Shown here piece by piece: positions 7,752-17,848 of a stretch of DNA of 64,000 nt. Under the pieces are notes generated by a model that was given only the letters and a program-made list of their open reading frames with translations, did no database searches and was not told the origin of the DNA. Position 1 is the first letter of the stretch, and each line of letters begins with the position of its first letter. This DNA comes from Segatella baroniae DSM 16972 = JCM 13447 (GTDB lineage: Bacteria; Bacteroidota; Bacteroidia; Bacteroidales; Bacteroidaceae): NCBI RefSeq assembly GCF_000426585.1, contig NZ_AUFQ01000013.1, forward strand, positions 1 to 64,000. Reading direction: 5' to 3'. Both the position numbers and the translations under genes were made by a program.

Positions 7752-8321
7752 TTACTGCTGACGCTTATAGGTGAAGATTCCCGCGGCGTTCTCCAGATAC
7801 AGGGAGTCCGCCCCCAGGCTGTTGATGCGGAAGGTGTCCTTGTTCAGCAGCAGCTGACCATTGAATATCTTCCATGAAGTCCATGGATTGGACTCGGCCT
7901 TCACGCTTGAGGCCACGACACCGCCTTCCTGGATTTCAAAATTCTTGTCAATGCTTGTCCAGCGGCCTTGCAATGCCGTCAGATTAATCACCTGGTCGGC
8001 CACGAGTTCGCCCTCTGACAGGTGCCCGACAACCGCCATCCGGTCGCCCGTGAGCAGTCCGCCCTTCACAACGGGCTCACCACTTTCGCGGTCTTCGATG
8101 AAGTAGCTGACCGTATCGCCGTCATCCTTCACCAATTCCAACGTGTGCATGGCCGTTCCTTCGCCACATATTCCATAAGCCGTAGAGTCCTTGCCCCATT
8201 CTGAAGACAAGGAATCAATCGTCAGTTCAGGCTTGGCGGTCTTCTGATGGTTGCAGGCTCCCATGACAATCGACAACAGAATCATGCTGCCTTGCAGTGC
8301 TTGTTTCATTCCATTATTCAT
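7752..8321 (-). CDS. Lipocalin-like lipoprotein
   Basis: 189 aa. A short basic start and hydrophobic stretch end in IVMGAC, a lipobox, so it should be an SPII lipoprotein in the cell envelope. The mature part has a beta-rich pattern with LQGRWTSIDKNFEIQEGG and WKIFNGQLLLNKDTF, resembling small Bacteroidota lipocalin-like proteins; ligand unknown. Translation could start at the first ATG (8321) or four codons later. It lies three bases after mazG and directly before rnz, but the context gives no clear functional hint. Confidence 0.7.
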   Translation of the reverse strand: MNNGMKQALQGSMILLSIVMGACNHQKTAKPELTIDSLSSEWGKDSTAYGICGEGTAMHTLELVKDDGDTVSYFIEDRESGEPVVKGGLLTGDRMAVVGHLSEGELVADQVINLTALQGRWTSIDKNFEIQEGGVVASSVKAESNPWTSWKIFNGQLLLNKDTFRINSLGADSLYLENAAGIFTYKRQQ

Positions 8322-8324
8322 ATA

Positions 8325-9200
8325 TTATCGTTCTAAAAGTTTTGCTTCGTTCCACAATCTGTCCATATCCTCCAACGATGTGTCGCTGAATGACTTGCAG
8401 TTATCCTTCAAAGCTTTCTCTATATACTCGAAACGGCGGATGAACTTCTGGTTGGCCGACTCCAAGGCATTGTCCGGATTCAACTTGTAAAGGCGTGCGG
8501 CGTTGATGACACTGAACAGGAAATCGCCCAACTCTTCGGTTGCGTTCCGCTCATCGTGCTTCTTCAGTTCCGCTTCCAACTCGCCCAACTCCTCACGCAC
8601 CTTGTCCCATACGTCGTCGGGATGGCGCCAGTCGAAGCCCACGTTGCGGGCCTTGTCCTGAATGCGGTAAGCCTTGATCAGCGACGGCAGCGACCGGGGC
8701 ACTCCGCTCAACACGGTTTCGTTGCCCCCCTTCTCCTTCTGCTTCACCTGCTCCCACGTCATTTCCACCTCGCCGGCCGTTTCCGGACGGTCTTCGGATA
8801 TGGTTTCGTCCGCCCTGTAGACCACCTGTCCATTGTCATTGATGTGCATTTCCGGGTTGCTGACCGACCAATCGCCGTCCTTTTTCCAATTGATGAACGG
8901 ATGGCGGAACATGAGTTTGTCGGCCTGTTGGTTGCAGACATCGGCAATGTCGAAGTCGCCTGTCTCGCTACCAATCAGCGCATAGAACACGACATGCTCC
9001 ATCACGTCGCCCAACTCCTTCATGGTTTCCTTCATGTCGTGAGAGAACAACGCGTCACATAGTTCAAATACTTCTTCAACAGTATAAGGCCGCAACGACT
9101 CCATCGTCTGTTTGCGATCCCAAGGACACTCTTGCCTTAGACGGTCTTGAACGTCAAGCAACCGGCTGAAGGCCATGAGCTTTTCTTCTTTAGTATGCAC
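8325..9200 (-). CDS. mazG: Nucleoside triphosphate pyrophosphohydrolase MazG
   Basis: About 291 aa from the GTG at 9200. Two MazG all-alpha NTP-PPase repeats: ECPWDRKQTMESLRPYTVEE with EELCD-like and KELGD metal motifs, then GFDWRHPDDVWDKVREELGE and ATEELGDFLF. MazG hydrolyses noncanonical and excess NTPs to NMP and pyrophosphate. The frame stays open upstream to an ATG at 9284, but a -7 box on the same strand (9272-9279) overlaps those codons, so transcription begins later. The GTG start gives the expected HTKEEK opening; an ATG at 9239 is the alternative. Confidence 0.93.
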   Translation of the reverse strand: MHTKEEKLMAFSRLLDVQDRLRQECPWDRKQTMESLRPYTVEEVFELCDALFSHDMKETMKELGDVMEHVVFYALIGSETGDFDIADVCNQQADKLMFRHPFINWKKDGDWSVSNPEMHINDNGQVVYRADETISEDRPETAGEVEMTWEQVKQKEKGGNETVLSGVPRSLPSLIKAYRIQDKARNVGFDWRHPDDVWDKVREELGELEAELKKHDERNATEELGDFLFSVINAARLYKLNPDNALESANQKFIRRFEYIEKALKDNCKSFSDTSLEDMDRLWNEAKLLER

Positions 9201-9271
9201 AGCAATACGGTTTAATGAAACTACATTAATTGAGGCCATTAAAACACGGCCAATGACATCAATTATTGATG

Positions 9272-9279
9272 CAAAGATA
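9272..9279 (-). promoter_or_regulatory. -7 box of mazG operon
   Basis: Reads TATCTTTG on the minus strand; it rules out translation starts upstream of about 9265 and is divergent from the valS promoter 23 bp away. Confidence 0.6.
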
Positions 9280-9301
9280 ACCATTTTACGCTAAAAGTTC
9301 G

Positions 9302-9309
9302 TACTTTTG
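9302..9309 (+). promoter_or_regulatory. -7 box of valS
   Basis: TACTTTTG followed by GC, 40 bp ahead of the valS ATG. Confidence 0.6.
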
Positions 9310-9349
9310 CATCGTTTTTAAAGAAGAATAAACAAATTCAAACGACAAT

Positions 9350-12055
9350 ATGGAACTAGCAAGTAAGTATGATCCGCAATCGGTGGAATCCAAATGGTAT
9401 CAATACTGGCTCGACAACAAGCTTTTCAGCAGCAAGCCCGACGGCAGGGAGCCTTATACGGTGGTGATTCCACCGCCCAATGTGACAGGTGTGCTCCACA
9501 TGGGACACATGCTCAACAATACGATTCAGGACATTCTCGTAAGGAAGGCCCGCATGGAAGGCAAGAACGCGTGCTGGGTGCCGGGTACGGATCATGCTTC
9601 GATAGCCACTGAAGCCAAGGTCGTGAACAAGCTGGCGCAGGAGGGCGTCAAGAAAACGGACCTCACACGGGAACAGTTTCTGGAGCATGCCTGGGACTGG
9701 ACACGCGAGCATGGCGGCATCATTCTGAAGCAATTGCGCAGGCTGGGCTGCTCGTGCGACTGGGATCGCACGGGGTTCACGATGGATGAAATCCGCTCTA
9801 AGAGCGTCATCAAGGTGTTTGTGGACCTCTACAACAAGGGCTATATCTATCGTGGCGTGAGAATGGTGAACTGGGATCCGCAGGCACAGACCGCCCTTTC
9901 CGACGAGGAAGTGGTCTACAAGGACGAACACTCCAAACTCTACTACTTGAAATACTATGTGGCTCAGGAAGACCAGCCCAAGGTGGAACGCAAGGATGAG
10001 GGCAACGTGATGCACCGCGACGCCAATGGCTATTATGCCGTCGTAGCCACGACGCGTCCGGAAACCATCATGGGCGACTCGGCCATGTGCATCAATCCCG
10101 AAGACGTGAAGAACACCTGGCTGAAAGGGCTTCATGTCATCGTGCCACTCGTCGACCGCGTTGTTCCGGTCATAGAAGACTCCTACGTGGACATTCAGTT
10201 CGGTACGGGCTGTCTGAAAGTGACTCCGGCACATGACATCAACGACCATGCGCTCGGACTGAAGCACGGGCTGGAGACCATCGACATCTTCAACGACAAC
10301 GGCACGCTCTCTGAAGCTGCCGGTCTCTATGTGGGTCAGGACCGCATGGTGGTGCGCAGGCAGATTGCCAAGGACTTGCAGGCTGCCGGCTTGATGGAGA
10401 AAGTGGAAGACTACGACAACAAGGTGGGATTCTCGGAGCGCACCAACGTGCCTATCGAACCGAAACTCTCCACGCAATGGTTCCTGAAGATGCAGCACTT
10501 CGCCGACATCGCCCTCAATCCGGTCATGGACGACGACATCGAGTTCTATCCCAAGAAATACAAGAATACGTATCGTCACTGGTTGGAGAATATCAAGGAC
10601 TGGTGTATCAGTCGCCAGTTGTGGTGGGGCCATCGTATTCCCGCTTATTACTTCACAACAACTGACGGCAAGAAAGAAGTTGTAGTAGCGGAAACGGCCG
10701 AAGAGGCTCTGAAAATGGCACAACAGAAGAACGCCACTTTGGCTTTGGACGACCTGACACAGGACGAAGACGCCCTCGACACGTGGTTCTCGTCGTGGCT
10801 GTGGCCGATTTCGCTATTCGACGGCATTAACCATCCCGACAATGAAGAGATAAACTACTACTATCCCACCGCAGATTTGGTGACGGGGCCTGACATCATC
10901 TTCTTCTGGGTGGCCCGCATGATTATGGCCGGTTATGAATACAAGCATGCCATGCCGTTCAAGCATGTCTACTTTACGGGTATCGTGCGTGACAAGCTGG
11001 GACGCAAGATGAGCAAGTCGCTGGGCAACTCCCCCGACCCCATCGCGCTGATTGAGAAATACGGAGCCGACGGCGTGCGCATGGGCATGATGTTGGCGGC
11101 CCCTGCCGGCAACGACATCCTGTTCGACGAGGCTCTCTGCGAGCAGGGCCGCAACTTCAACAACAAGATTTGGAACGCTTTCAGGCTCGTACAAGGTTGG
11201 AATACGGCCAAGATGGAGCAGCCCGTTGCCAGCAAACTGGCTGTAGAATGGTTTGAAGCCAAACTGAAAGAGGTGAACGACGAAATGCAGAAGCAGTTCA
11301 AGGACTACCGCATTTCAGAAGCGTTGATGACCGTTTACAAACTGTTCTGGGACGAGTTCTCAAGCTGGTATCTGGAGATGGTGAAGCCTGCCTATGTCGA
11401 CGGCCAGCCCCAACCCATCGACGAGGCCACCTACCAGGCCACGCTCCGCTTCTTCGACGCTTTGCTCAAGATGCTTCACCCGTTCATGCCGTTCATCACC
11501 GAAGAGTTGTGGCAGCACATCTACGACCGAAAGGATGGTGAAAGTATCATGAAGGCGACTTTAATCGTTGCCGCGCCGACAGCAGAAGAACGAAAATTGA
11601 CCGAGCAATTCGAATCGGTCAAGCAGATTGTAGCCGGCGTCCGTGCCGTCCGCAACCAGAAGAACATCGCTCCCAAGGAGACGCTTGAACTGCAGGCACT
11701 CGGTGAAAACCATTTTGCACTGTTCAACCCTGTCATCATGAAGATGGCCAACCTGAGCAACATCTCCATCATCAGCGAAAAGACGACCGACGCCAGCAGC
11801 TTCATGGTGGGCACAGGCGAGTTCGCCGTCCCTGTAGGAGACTTGATTGACGTCGAGGCTGAACTGGAAAAGGCCGAGAAAGAGCTGAAACACCTGGAAG
11901 GCTTCCTGGCTGGAATCAAGAAGAAACTGGCGAACGAAAAGTTTGTGGCACACGCGCCGGAAGCTGTCGTCGCACTGGAACGCAAGAAGCAAAGCGACTC
12001 GGAAGAGAAAATCGCAACGCTCAAGCAGACGATTGAAGAACTCAAAAAGAAGTAG
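9350..12055 (+). CDS. valS: Valyl-tRNA synthetase
   Basis: 901 aa class I aminoacyl-tRNA synthetase. The HIGH-like motif is VLHMGH (48-53, preceded by PPPNVTG), the KMSKS motif lies at about 553 in [14 protein letters not shown], and CP1 editing-domain sequence includes [10 protein letters not shown]. The last ~70 residues are charged and heptad-like, the C-terminal coiled coil typical of ValRS that contacts tRNA. It charges tRNA-Val and edits threonine. It is alone on its strand with its own promoter and a strong terminator. Confidence 0.98.
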   Translation: MELASKYDPQSVESKWYQYWLDNKLFSSKPDGREPYTVVIPPPNVTGVLHMGHMLNNTIQDILVRKARMEGKNACWVPGTDHASIATEAKVVNKLAQEGVKKTDLTREQFLEHAWDWTREHGGIILKQLRRLGCSCDWDRTGFTMDEIRSKSVIKVFVDLYNKGYIYRGVRMVNWDPQAQTALSDEEVVYKDEHSKLYYLKYYVAQEDQPKVERKDEGNVMHRDANGYYAVVATTRPETIMGDSAMCINPEDVKNTWLKGLHVIVPLVDRVVPVIEDSYVDIQFGTGCLKVTPAHDINDHALGLKHGLETIDIFNDNGTLSEAAGLYVGQDRMVVRRQIAKDLQAAGLMEKVEDYDNKVGFSERTNVPIEPKLSTQWFLKMQHFADIALNPVMDDDIEFYPKKYKNTYRHWLENIKDWCISRQLWWGHRIPAYYFTTTDGKKEVVVAETAEEALKMAQQKNATLALDDLTQDEDALDTWFSSWLWPISLFDGINHPDNEEINYYYPTADLVTGPDIIFFWVARMIMAGYEYKHAMPFKHVYFTGIVRDKLGRKMSKSLGNSPDPIALIEKYGADGVRMGMMLAAPAGNDILFDEALCEQGRNFNNKIWNAFRLVQGWNTAKMEQPVASKLAVEWFEAKLKEVNDEMQKQFKDYRISEALMTVYKLFWDEFSSWYLEMVKPAYVDGQPQPIDEATYQATLRFFDALLKMLHPFMPFITEELWQHIYDRKDGESIMKATLIVAAPTAEERKLTEQFESVKQIVAGVRAVRNQKNIAPKETLELQALGENHFALFNPVIMKMANLSNISIISEKTTDASSFMVGTGEFAVPVGDLIDVEAELEKAEKELKHLEGFLAGIKKKLANEKFVAHAPEAVVALERKKQSDSEEKIATLKQTIEELKKK

Positions 12056-12072
12056 TTCTTATGACCTTATCA

Positions 12073-12116
12073 GACCAAACTGGCAATAGACGGATATTGC
12101 CGGTTTGGTCTTTTTT
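12073..12116 (+). terminator. Terminator after valS
   Basis: GACCAAAC-T-GGCAATA pairs with TATTGCC-G-GTTTGGTC and is followed by six T residues, a classic intrinsic terminator 17 bp past the valS stop. Confidence 0.9.
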
Positions 12117-12144
12117 ATCAATCACGTACTTTGACCAATCCCGT

Positions 12145-13353
12145 ATGAAGAAGTTTCTGCCCTATTGCTTATCGCTCCTTATGGCTTGTTCGCTTGTCAG
12201 TTGCCATAAAGACAAACTCCCGGAAGACGAATATGAGGTTCCCAACCGAACGCTCTTCGTCTATATGCCATGGACAGGTTCAACGTCATCTGCCGGAGGG
12301 GCGCTGACTGATTTTTTCAATCAGAACATCGCGTCCATGAAGGAGGCTGTCGACAAGCAGAAGGGAACGAACAAAACCGATATCATCGTGTACAAGGCCA
12401 ATTCTCAAAGCCAAAGCGTCATCTTCAGAATACGCTACAACACGACCAAACAGGCATGCGAGTTTGACACTTTGAATGCGGATGCGGGATTTCACTCCGT
12501 TTCAAAGGAGAATTTGCTGAGGCTGTTGAATCAGATAAACGCTTATAGCCACACGGCGAGCTATGCTTTATTGGCAGGTTGCCACGGCAGCGGCTGGACG
12601 CCGCGAGGCAGCGACTCGACAATGCCACGTGCTGCAAGCCGTGCTTTTGGAGGAATCGGACAAGAGATGCAGTACGACGTAAGCGATTTGAGTTATGCCA
12701 TCGCCCATTCCGCCATCAAGAAGATGACCTATATCTGCTTCGACGACTGCTATATGGCCAATGTGGAGACAGCCTATGAACTGAAGGACGTGGCGGATTG
12801 GTTCGTGGCGTCTACAAGTGAAGTGATGGGGGACGGAATGCCTTATGGCTCCATCTTCCAATATATGCTTGGGGAACCCGACTATGAGAAATGGGTGGAA
12901 GGATTTTACAACCATTATCAATCTTCCGACATGCCATACGGAGCGTTGTCGGCCATTCGATGCGGCACTTACATCGAAAAGATGGCACAAGCAATGAAAG
13001 CGATTAACCGGTCTTATCAATTCGACGTGGGCAAACTCGACAATGTTCAATTCTTGGATGGCTACGACAATCATGTCTTCTTCGACCTGGCGTCGTATGT
13101 AGATCAGCTTGGCGTACAGCAACCGCTGCTGTCAAACTTCCAAACTGCATTGAGAGATTTGGTTGTCCACAAAAAAACAACCACCTACATCTATACGACG
13201 TACTACAACACGAACAGAAAGGGCGACAGCGTTTATCCTCGTAACACGTTTAAAGTAAATACGTTCAGCGGAATCACCATCAGCGACCCTACGCGAAACA
13301 GTACGGTTTATACGCAAAAGGAAAACACGGCGTGGTGGAAAGCCACGCACTGA
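12145..13353 (+). CDS. Clostripain-family (C11) cysteine peptidase, lipoprotein
   Basis: 402 aa from the ATG at 12145; the frame is open from 12061, but that stretch is the valS terminator. Residues 1-19 are a signal peptide and LVSC (C20) a lipobox. H147 in LLAGCHGSGW and C202 in CFDDCYMAN form the caspase-like catalytic dyad of family C11, which cleaves after basic residues (family knowledge). Many Bacteroidales carry secreted clostripain-like proteases; a lipid anchor would keep this one in the envelope, possibly surface exposed. Specificity is not readable. It ends 15 bp before a large inverted repeat and convergent with carB. Confidence 0.88.
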   Translation: MKKFLPYCLSLLMACSLVSCHKDKLPEDEYEVPNRTLFVYMPWTGSTSSAGGALTDFFNQNIASMKEAVDKQKGTNKTDIIVYKANSQSQSVIFRIRYNTTKQACEFDTLNADAGFHSVSKENLLRLLNQINAYSHTASYALLAGCHGSGWTPRGSDSTMPRAASRAFGGIGQEMQYDVSDLSYAIAHSAIKKMTYICFDDCYMANVETAYELKDVADWFVASTSEVMGDGMPYGSIFQYMLGEPDYEKWVEGFYNHYQSSDMPYGALSAIRCGTYIEKMAQAMKAINRSYQFDVGKLDNVQFLDGYDNHVFFDLASYVDQLGVQQPLLSNFQTALRDLVVHKKTTTYIYTTYYNTNRKGDSVYPRNTFKVNTFSGITISDPTRNSTVYTQKENTAWWKATH

Positions 13354-13368
13354 TAAACAACTACACAA

Positions 13369-13483
13369 AAGACCCACCCCGGCCCTCCCAAAGGGAGGGT
13401 GTACTAACTAACGATACGGCTGACAATGCTGACTATTTCTCAAGTGAGTACACCCTCCCTTTGGGAGGGCCGGGGTGGGTCTT
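13369..13483. repeat. 37-bp perfect inverted repeat between convergent genes
   Basis: The arm at 13369-13405 (beginning AAGACCCACCCCGG) is exactly reverse-complementary to 13447-13483, with a 41-base spacer. Each arm also contains the smaller palindrome CCCTCCC-AAA-GGGAGGG. It fills the gap between the C11 peptidase and carB and is followed by TTTTTT, so it probably terminates both transcripts. Its form also resembles a dispersed or MITE-like element. Confidence 0.85.
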
Positions 13484-13490
13484 AGGTTTT

Positions 13491-16400
13491 TTAATATTCT
13501 CCCCAGGCCTTAATGTCCATCTCATCCAACTTCGTCGTACAGAAAGCGTAGATGAAAGCACTCGCCAGACGGCTGTTTGTGATGAGGGGAACATTCAAGT
13601 CGATGGCTGCCCGACGAATCTTATAACCATTCGTAAGCTCATGTACGGTCAGGTTTTTCGGAATATTGACCACCATGTCAATCTTCTTCTCGTGCAATAA
13701 GTCCAAAGCCTGCGGCGTCTTCCCTTCATCCGAAGGCCAATAGACAAGTGTATTGGCTATGCCATTTTCTGTCAGATACTTGCTGGTGCCACCGGTTGCA
13801 TACAACTCATAACCGCTATTGACCAACCGACGCGCCGCATCAAGCATTTCGGCTTTCTGCTTGGCTCCACCGGTGGAGAGGAGCACCGTATGCTTGGGAA
13901 TGCGATGGCCCACGCTCAGCATGCTCTTCAACAACGCTGCATTCGTGTCGTCGCCCAAGCAGCCGACTTCGCCCGTAGAACTCATGTCGACACCCAATAC
14001 AGGGTCGGCTTTCTGCAAGCGATTGAACGAGAACTGGCTGGCCTTGATACCCACGTAGTCGAGGTCGAACAGGTTCTTGTTGGGCTTCTCCACAGGAATA
14101 CCCAGCATAATCTTCGTAGCCAATTCGATGAGGTTAAGCTTAAGAACCTTGCTCACGAACGGGAACGAGCGAGAAGCGCGCAGATTGCACTCAATCACAA
14201 GAATCTCGTTTTCGCGCGCCATGAACTGAATGTTGAACGGGCCGTTGATGTGCAGGGCCTTCGCGATTTCGCGGCTGATACGCTTGATACGACGAACCGT
14301 CTCAACATAGAGTTTTTGCGGTGGGAATTGTATCGTCGCGTCTCCCGAGTGCACACCGGCGAACTCGATATGCTCACTGATGGCGTAGGCCATGATTTCA
14401 CCATCACGCGCAACGGCATCCATCTCTATTTCCTTCGCGTTCTCGATGAACTTGGAAACTACCACCGGATGGTCTTCGCTGACATTGGCGGCCAGAAGGA
14501 GGAACTTCTCCAGTTCCTCCTCGTTGGAACAAATGTTCATAGCCGCGCCTGAAAGAACGTATGAAGGGCGAACGAGCACGGGAAAACCAACTTTTTTGAT
14601 AAAGTCTTGTATGTCATCCATGCTGGTCAACGCGCTCCATTCCGGTTGGTTGACGCCATGCTCCGTCAACATGGCAGAGAACTTGGCCCGGTCTTCGGCA
14701 TTGTCGATGTCTGAAGCCTTTGTTCCGAGAATGGGCACATGCTGTTCATCCAGCTTGACCGCCAAGTTGTTGGGAATCTGCCCGCCGGTGGAAACGATGA
14801 CACCATACGGATTTTCCAATTCGACAATATCCATGACCCGTTCGAAAGTCAGTTCGTCAAAGTAGAGACGGTCACACATGTCATAGTCGGTGGATACCGT
14901 CTCGGGATTGTAATTGATCATGATGGAGCGCAGCCCCTGCTTGCGGATGGTATTCAAAGCCTGGACGCCGCACCAGTCGAACTCTACGGAAGAGCCGATG
15001 CGATAGGCACCGGAGCCCAAGACGATGACCGAAGGTACCTTGGGGCCTATAGCCGACGTAGCATTGCTGAACGAAACGTCGTGCGCCTCTCCCGCATAAG
15101 TCACATAAAGGTAATTCGTCTGGGCAGGATATTCCGCCGCCAAAGTATCAATCTGCTTGACAACCGGCAATATCCCGAAGCCTTTGCGCAGTTGACGAAC
15201 CACGAGCATTGCCTTGTGCATGTTATGCAGTTCGTCCTCCAGCTTGACGGCACGCGCAATCTGGAAATCCGTAAAGCCATAGACCTTGGCCTCGCGCAGG
15301 ATATCTTTGTCAAGCGTGTTGATGTTGCGCTTTTTCAACCGTTCGTCAATGTCGATGATATGTTGCAGTTTGTAAAGGAACCAGCGATCTATCTTGGTCA
15401 GTTCATGAATCTGGTCTACAGTATAGCCACGGTGCATGGCCTTTGATATGACAAAGATGCGCTTGTCGGTAGGCTCACGGAGCGCGGCGTCGATGTCGCT
15501 GATTTCCAATTCCTTGTTCTCGACGAAGCCGTGCATGCCCTGCCCTATCATGCGGAGGCCTTTCTGGATGGCTTCTTCAAAGTTGCGGCCGACGGCCATC
15601 ACCTCCCCTACCGACTTCATGCTCGAGCCAAGTTCCTTGTCCACGCCGTGGAATTTTGACAAGTCCCAACGTGGTATCTTGCAAACGACATAGTCCAATG
15701 CAGGTTCGAAGAAAGCACTCGTCGTCTTTGTGACAGAGTTCTTCAACTCGAAAAGGCCGTAGCCCATACCCAACTTGGCCGCGACAAAGGCCAAAGGATA
15801 GCCCGTAGCCTTGGATGCAAGGGCCGAAGAGCGGCTCAAGCGGGCATTCACCTCTATCACGCGGTAGTCTTCGCTTGCGGGGTCGAAAGCATACTGCACG
15901 TTGCATTCGCCCACAATGCCAATGTGGCGGATAATTTTGATGGCCAAGGCACGGAGCTTGTGATACTCGCTGTTGGACAAAGTCTGGGAAGGCGCAATCA
16001 CGATAGACTCGCCCGTATGAATGCCGAGCGGGTCGAAATTCTCCATATTGCACACCGTAATGCAATTGTCATATCGGTCGCGAACAACTTCGTATTCAAT
16101 TTCCTTCCATCCCTTCAAACTCTTTTCGACAAGTACCTGCGGCGAGAAAGAGAACGCTTTCTCGGCAAGCCGGTCCAGTTCTTCTTCGTTGTCGGCAAAG
16201 CCACTGCCCAGTCCTCCAAGAGCATAGGCGGCACGAATGATGACCGGATAGCCCAACTCCGCAGCGGCAGACCTTGTCTCCTCCATCGTTTCGCAAGCCT
16301 GGCTCTTGATGGTCTTCACGTCGATTTCATCAAGTTTCTCGACAAAGAGTTCACGGTCTTCCGTGTCGATGATTGCCTGAACAGGTGTACCAAGCACTTT

Positions 16401-16736
16401 GACACCATACTTTTCAAGAATGCCCGAACGGTAAAGTGCCACACCACAGTTCAAGGCCGTCTGTCCACCAAAGCTCAGAAGAATGCCGTCGGGTTTCTCT
16501 TTCTGGATGACCCGCTCGACAAAGTAGGGCTGCACCGGTAGGAAATAAATCTGGTCGGCAACCTCCTCCGACGTCTGAACGGTTGCAATGTTGGGGTTGA
16601 TCAGCACGGTTTTCACCCCTTCTTCTCGGAGAGCTTTCAGTGCTTGTGAACCGGAATAGTCAAATTCTCCGGCCTCACCTATTTTCAATGCGCCTGATCC
16701 GAGAATCAAGACTTTATTTATTGTATTATCTTTCAT
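13491..16736 (-). CDS. carB: Carbamoyl-phosphate synthase large subunit
   Basis: 1081 aa from the ATG at 16736 (MKDNTINKVLILGSGALKIG). The duplicated ATP-grasp architecture is visible: first half with GLGSGFADNEEEL and ESIVIAPSQTLSN, second half opening IVLGSGAYRIGSSVEFDW, and a C-terminal MGS-type regulatory domain (STGGAKQKAEML, ATGGTSKYL). It makes carbamoyl phosphate from bicarbonate, ATP and ammonia channelled from CarA, for arginine and pyrimidines. Distal gene of the PurF-like/carA/carB operon, 32 bp after carA. The frame extends upstream through carA's end, but only the ATG at 16736 gives the family N-terminus. Confidence 0.98.
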   Translation of the reverse strand: MKDNTINKVLILGSGALKIGEAGEFDYSGSQALKALREEGVKTVLINPNIATVQTSEEVADQIYFLPVQPYFVERVIQKEKPDGILLSFGGQTALNCGVALYRSGILEKYGVKVLGTPVQAIIDTEDRELFVEKLDEIDVKTIKSQACETMEETRSAAAELGYPVIIRAAYALGGLGSGFADNEEELDRLAEKAFSFSPQVLVEKSLKGWKEIEYEVVRDRYDNCITVCNMENFDPLGIHTGESIVIAPSQTLSNSEYHKLRALAIKIIRHIGIVGECNVQYAFDPASEDYRVIEVNARLSRSSALASKATGYPLAFVAAKLGMGYGLFELKNSVTKTTSAFFEPALDYVVCKIPRWDLSKFHGVDKELGSSMKSVGEVMAVGRNFEEAIQKGLRMIGQGMHGFVENKELEISDIDAALREPTDKRIFVISKAMHRGYTVDQIHELTKIDRWFLYKLQHIIDIDERLKKRNINTLDKDILREAKVYGFTDFQIARAVKLEDELHNMHKAMLVVRQLRKGFGILPVVKQIDTLAAEYPAQTNYLYVTYAGEAHDVSFSNATSAIGPKVPSVIVLGSGAYRIGSSVEFDWCGVQALNTIRKQGLRSIMINYNPETVSTDYDMCDRLYFDELTFERVMDIVELENPYGVIVSTGGQIPNNLAVKLDEQHVPILGTKASDIDNAEDRAKFSAMLTEHGVNQPEWSALTSMDDIQDFIKKVGFPVLVRPSYVLSGAAMNICSNEEELEKFLLLAANVSEDHPVVVSKFIENAKEIEMDAVARDGEIMAYAISEHIEFAGVHSGDATIQFPPQKLYVETVRRIKRISREIAKALHINGPFNIQFMARENEILVIECNLRASRSFPFVSKVLKLNLIELATKIMLGIPVEKPNKNLFDLDYVGIKASQFSFNRLQKADPVLGVDMSSTGEVGCLGDDTNAALLKSMLSVGHRIPKHTVLLSTGGAKQKAEMLDAARRLVNSGYELYATGGTSKYLTENGIANTLVYWPSDEGKTPQALDLLHEKKIDMVVNIPKNLTVHELTNGYKIRRAAIDLNVPLITNSRLASAFIYAFCTTKLDEMDIKAWGEY

Positions 16737-16768
16737 AATTTGAATTGTAAGATTGGGAGAAACTGAGA

Positions 16769-17848
16769 CTATTGACGAAGTGTCGATACAAAATTGTCGA
16801 AGATGAATTCCGTGTCGACAGGGCCGGAGCAGGCCTCCGGATGGAACTGACTGGAAAACCATGGATTGTCCTTGTGGCGAATCCCCTCGTTAGAACCATC
16901 GTTCATATTCACGAAAAGTTCTTCCCAGCCGCTACCCAAAGTAGAAGCGTCAACGGCATAGCCATGATTCTGGCTTGTGATGAAGCATTGGTCTGTGCCA
17001 ACCATTCGGACTGGCTGATTGTGAGAGCGGTGTCCATACTTGAGTTTGTAAATGTTGGCACCACCCGCTTTTGCCAGCAGCTGATTGCCCATGCAGATAC
17101 CACAAATGGGCTTGCGGCTGAGGTTCATCTGCTTGCGGAGAATGTCGACTGCGGCTTGGCACATGTTCGGATCACCGGGGCCGTTGGCCAAAAACAAACC
17201 GTCAAATTCCATGGATGTATAGTCATAGTTCCAAGGCACCCTGATGACCTCCACATTACGTTGAATCAATTCTCGAATGATGTTGGCTTTGACGCCACAG
17301 TCGACGAGAACGACTTTAGCCCCACAGCCTTCATTATATCTGACTATCTCCTTGCAAGAAACTTTGTCCACAAAATTGACACCTTCATAATCTGCTTCGG
17401 GAATGATTTCAGGCATGTCATCAAAGAGAATCTTGCCCATCATCACCCCGTGTTCACGCAATACTTTGGTCAATTGGCGGGTATCAATGCCTGTAATGCC
17501 CGGAACCTTTTCGCGCTTCAGCCATGAAGCAAGGCTTTCCGAGGCATTCCAATGAGAGTATTGCTCACTATAATCGGAAACAATGATGGCAGAAGCATAG
17601 ATACGGTCGCTTTCCATGTAGGTGGGCAGCCCATTTGGTTCAACTGTAAAGGGAGGTACCCCGTAATTGCCGACCAGGGGATAGGTGAGCGTCATCAACT
17701 GACCTGCGTAAGAAGGGTCTGTCAAACTTTCAGGATAGCCCATCATGGCCGTGTTGAAGACAACCTCTCCTGCAACAGGCTGTTCATAGCCGAACGACTT
17801 ACCATGAAACAGAGTTCCATCTTCCAAGACTAAAGTTACGTTTTTCAT
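16769..17848 (-). CDS. carA: Carbamoyl-phosphate synthase small (glutaminase) subunit
   Basis: 359 aa. N-terminal CPSase_sm domain (LVLEDGTLFHGKSFG, FNTAMMGYPESLTDPSY) and C-terminal class I glutamine amidotransferase with nucleophile C252 in GICMGNQ and the late histidine block SQFHPEACSGP. It releases ammonia from glutamine for CarB. Its ATG meets the stop of the upstream PurF-like gene (they share position 17848), so the two are probably translationally coupled. Confidence 0.97.
   Translation of the reverse strand: MKNVTLVLEDGTLFHGKSFGYEQPVAGEVVFNTAMMGYPESLTDPSYAGQLMTLTYPLVGNYGVPPFTVEPNGLPTYMESDRIYASAIIVSDYSEQYSHWNASESLASWLKREKVPGITGIDTRQLTKVLREHGVMMGKILFDDMPEIIPEADYEGVNFVDKVSCKEIVRYNEGCGAKVVLVDCGVKANIIRELIQRNVEVIRVPWNYDYTSMEFDGLFLANGPGDPNMCQAAVDILRKQMNLSRKPICGICMGNQLLAKAGGANIYKLKYGHRSHNQPVRMVGTDQCFITSQNHGYAVDASTLGSGWEELFVNMNDGSNEGIRHKDNPWFSSQFHPEACSGPVDTEFIFDNFVSTLRQ

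Noticed and set aside
9356-10723. 455-codon open frame on the minus strand
   Set aside because: Antisense to the catalytic part of valS.
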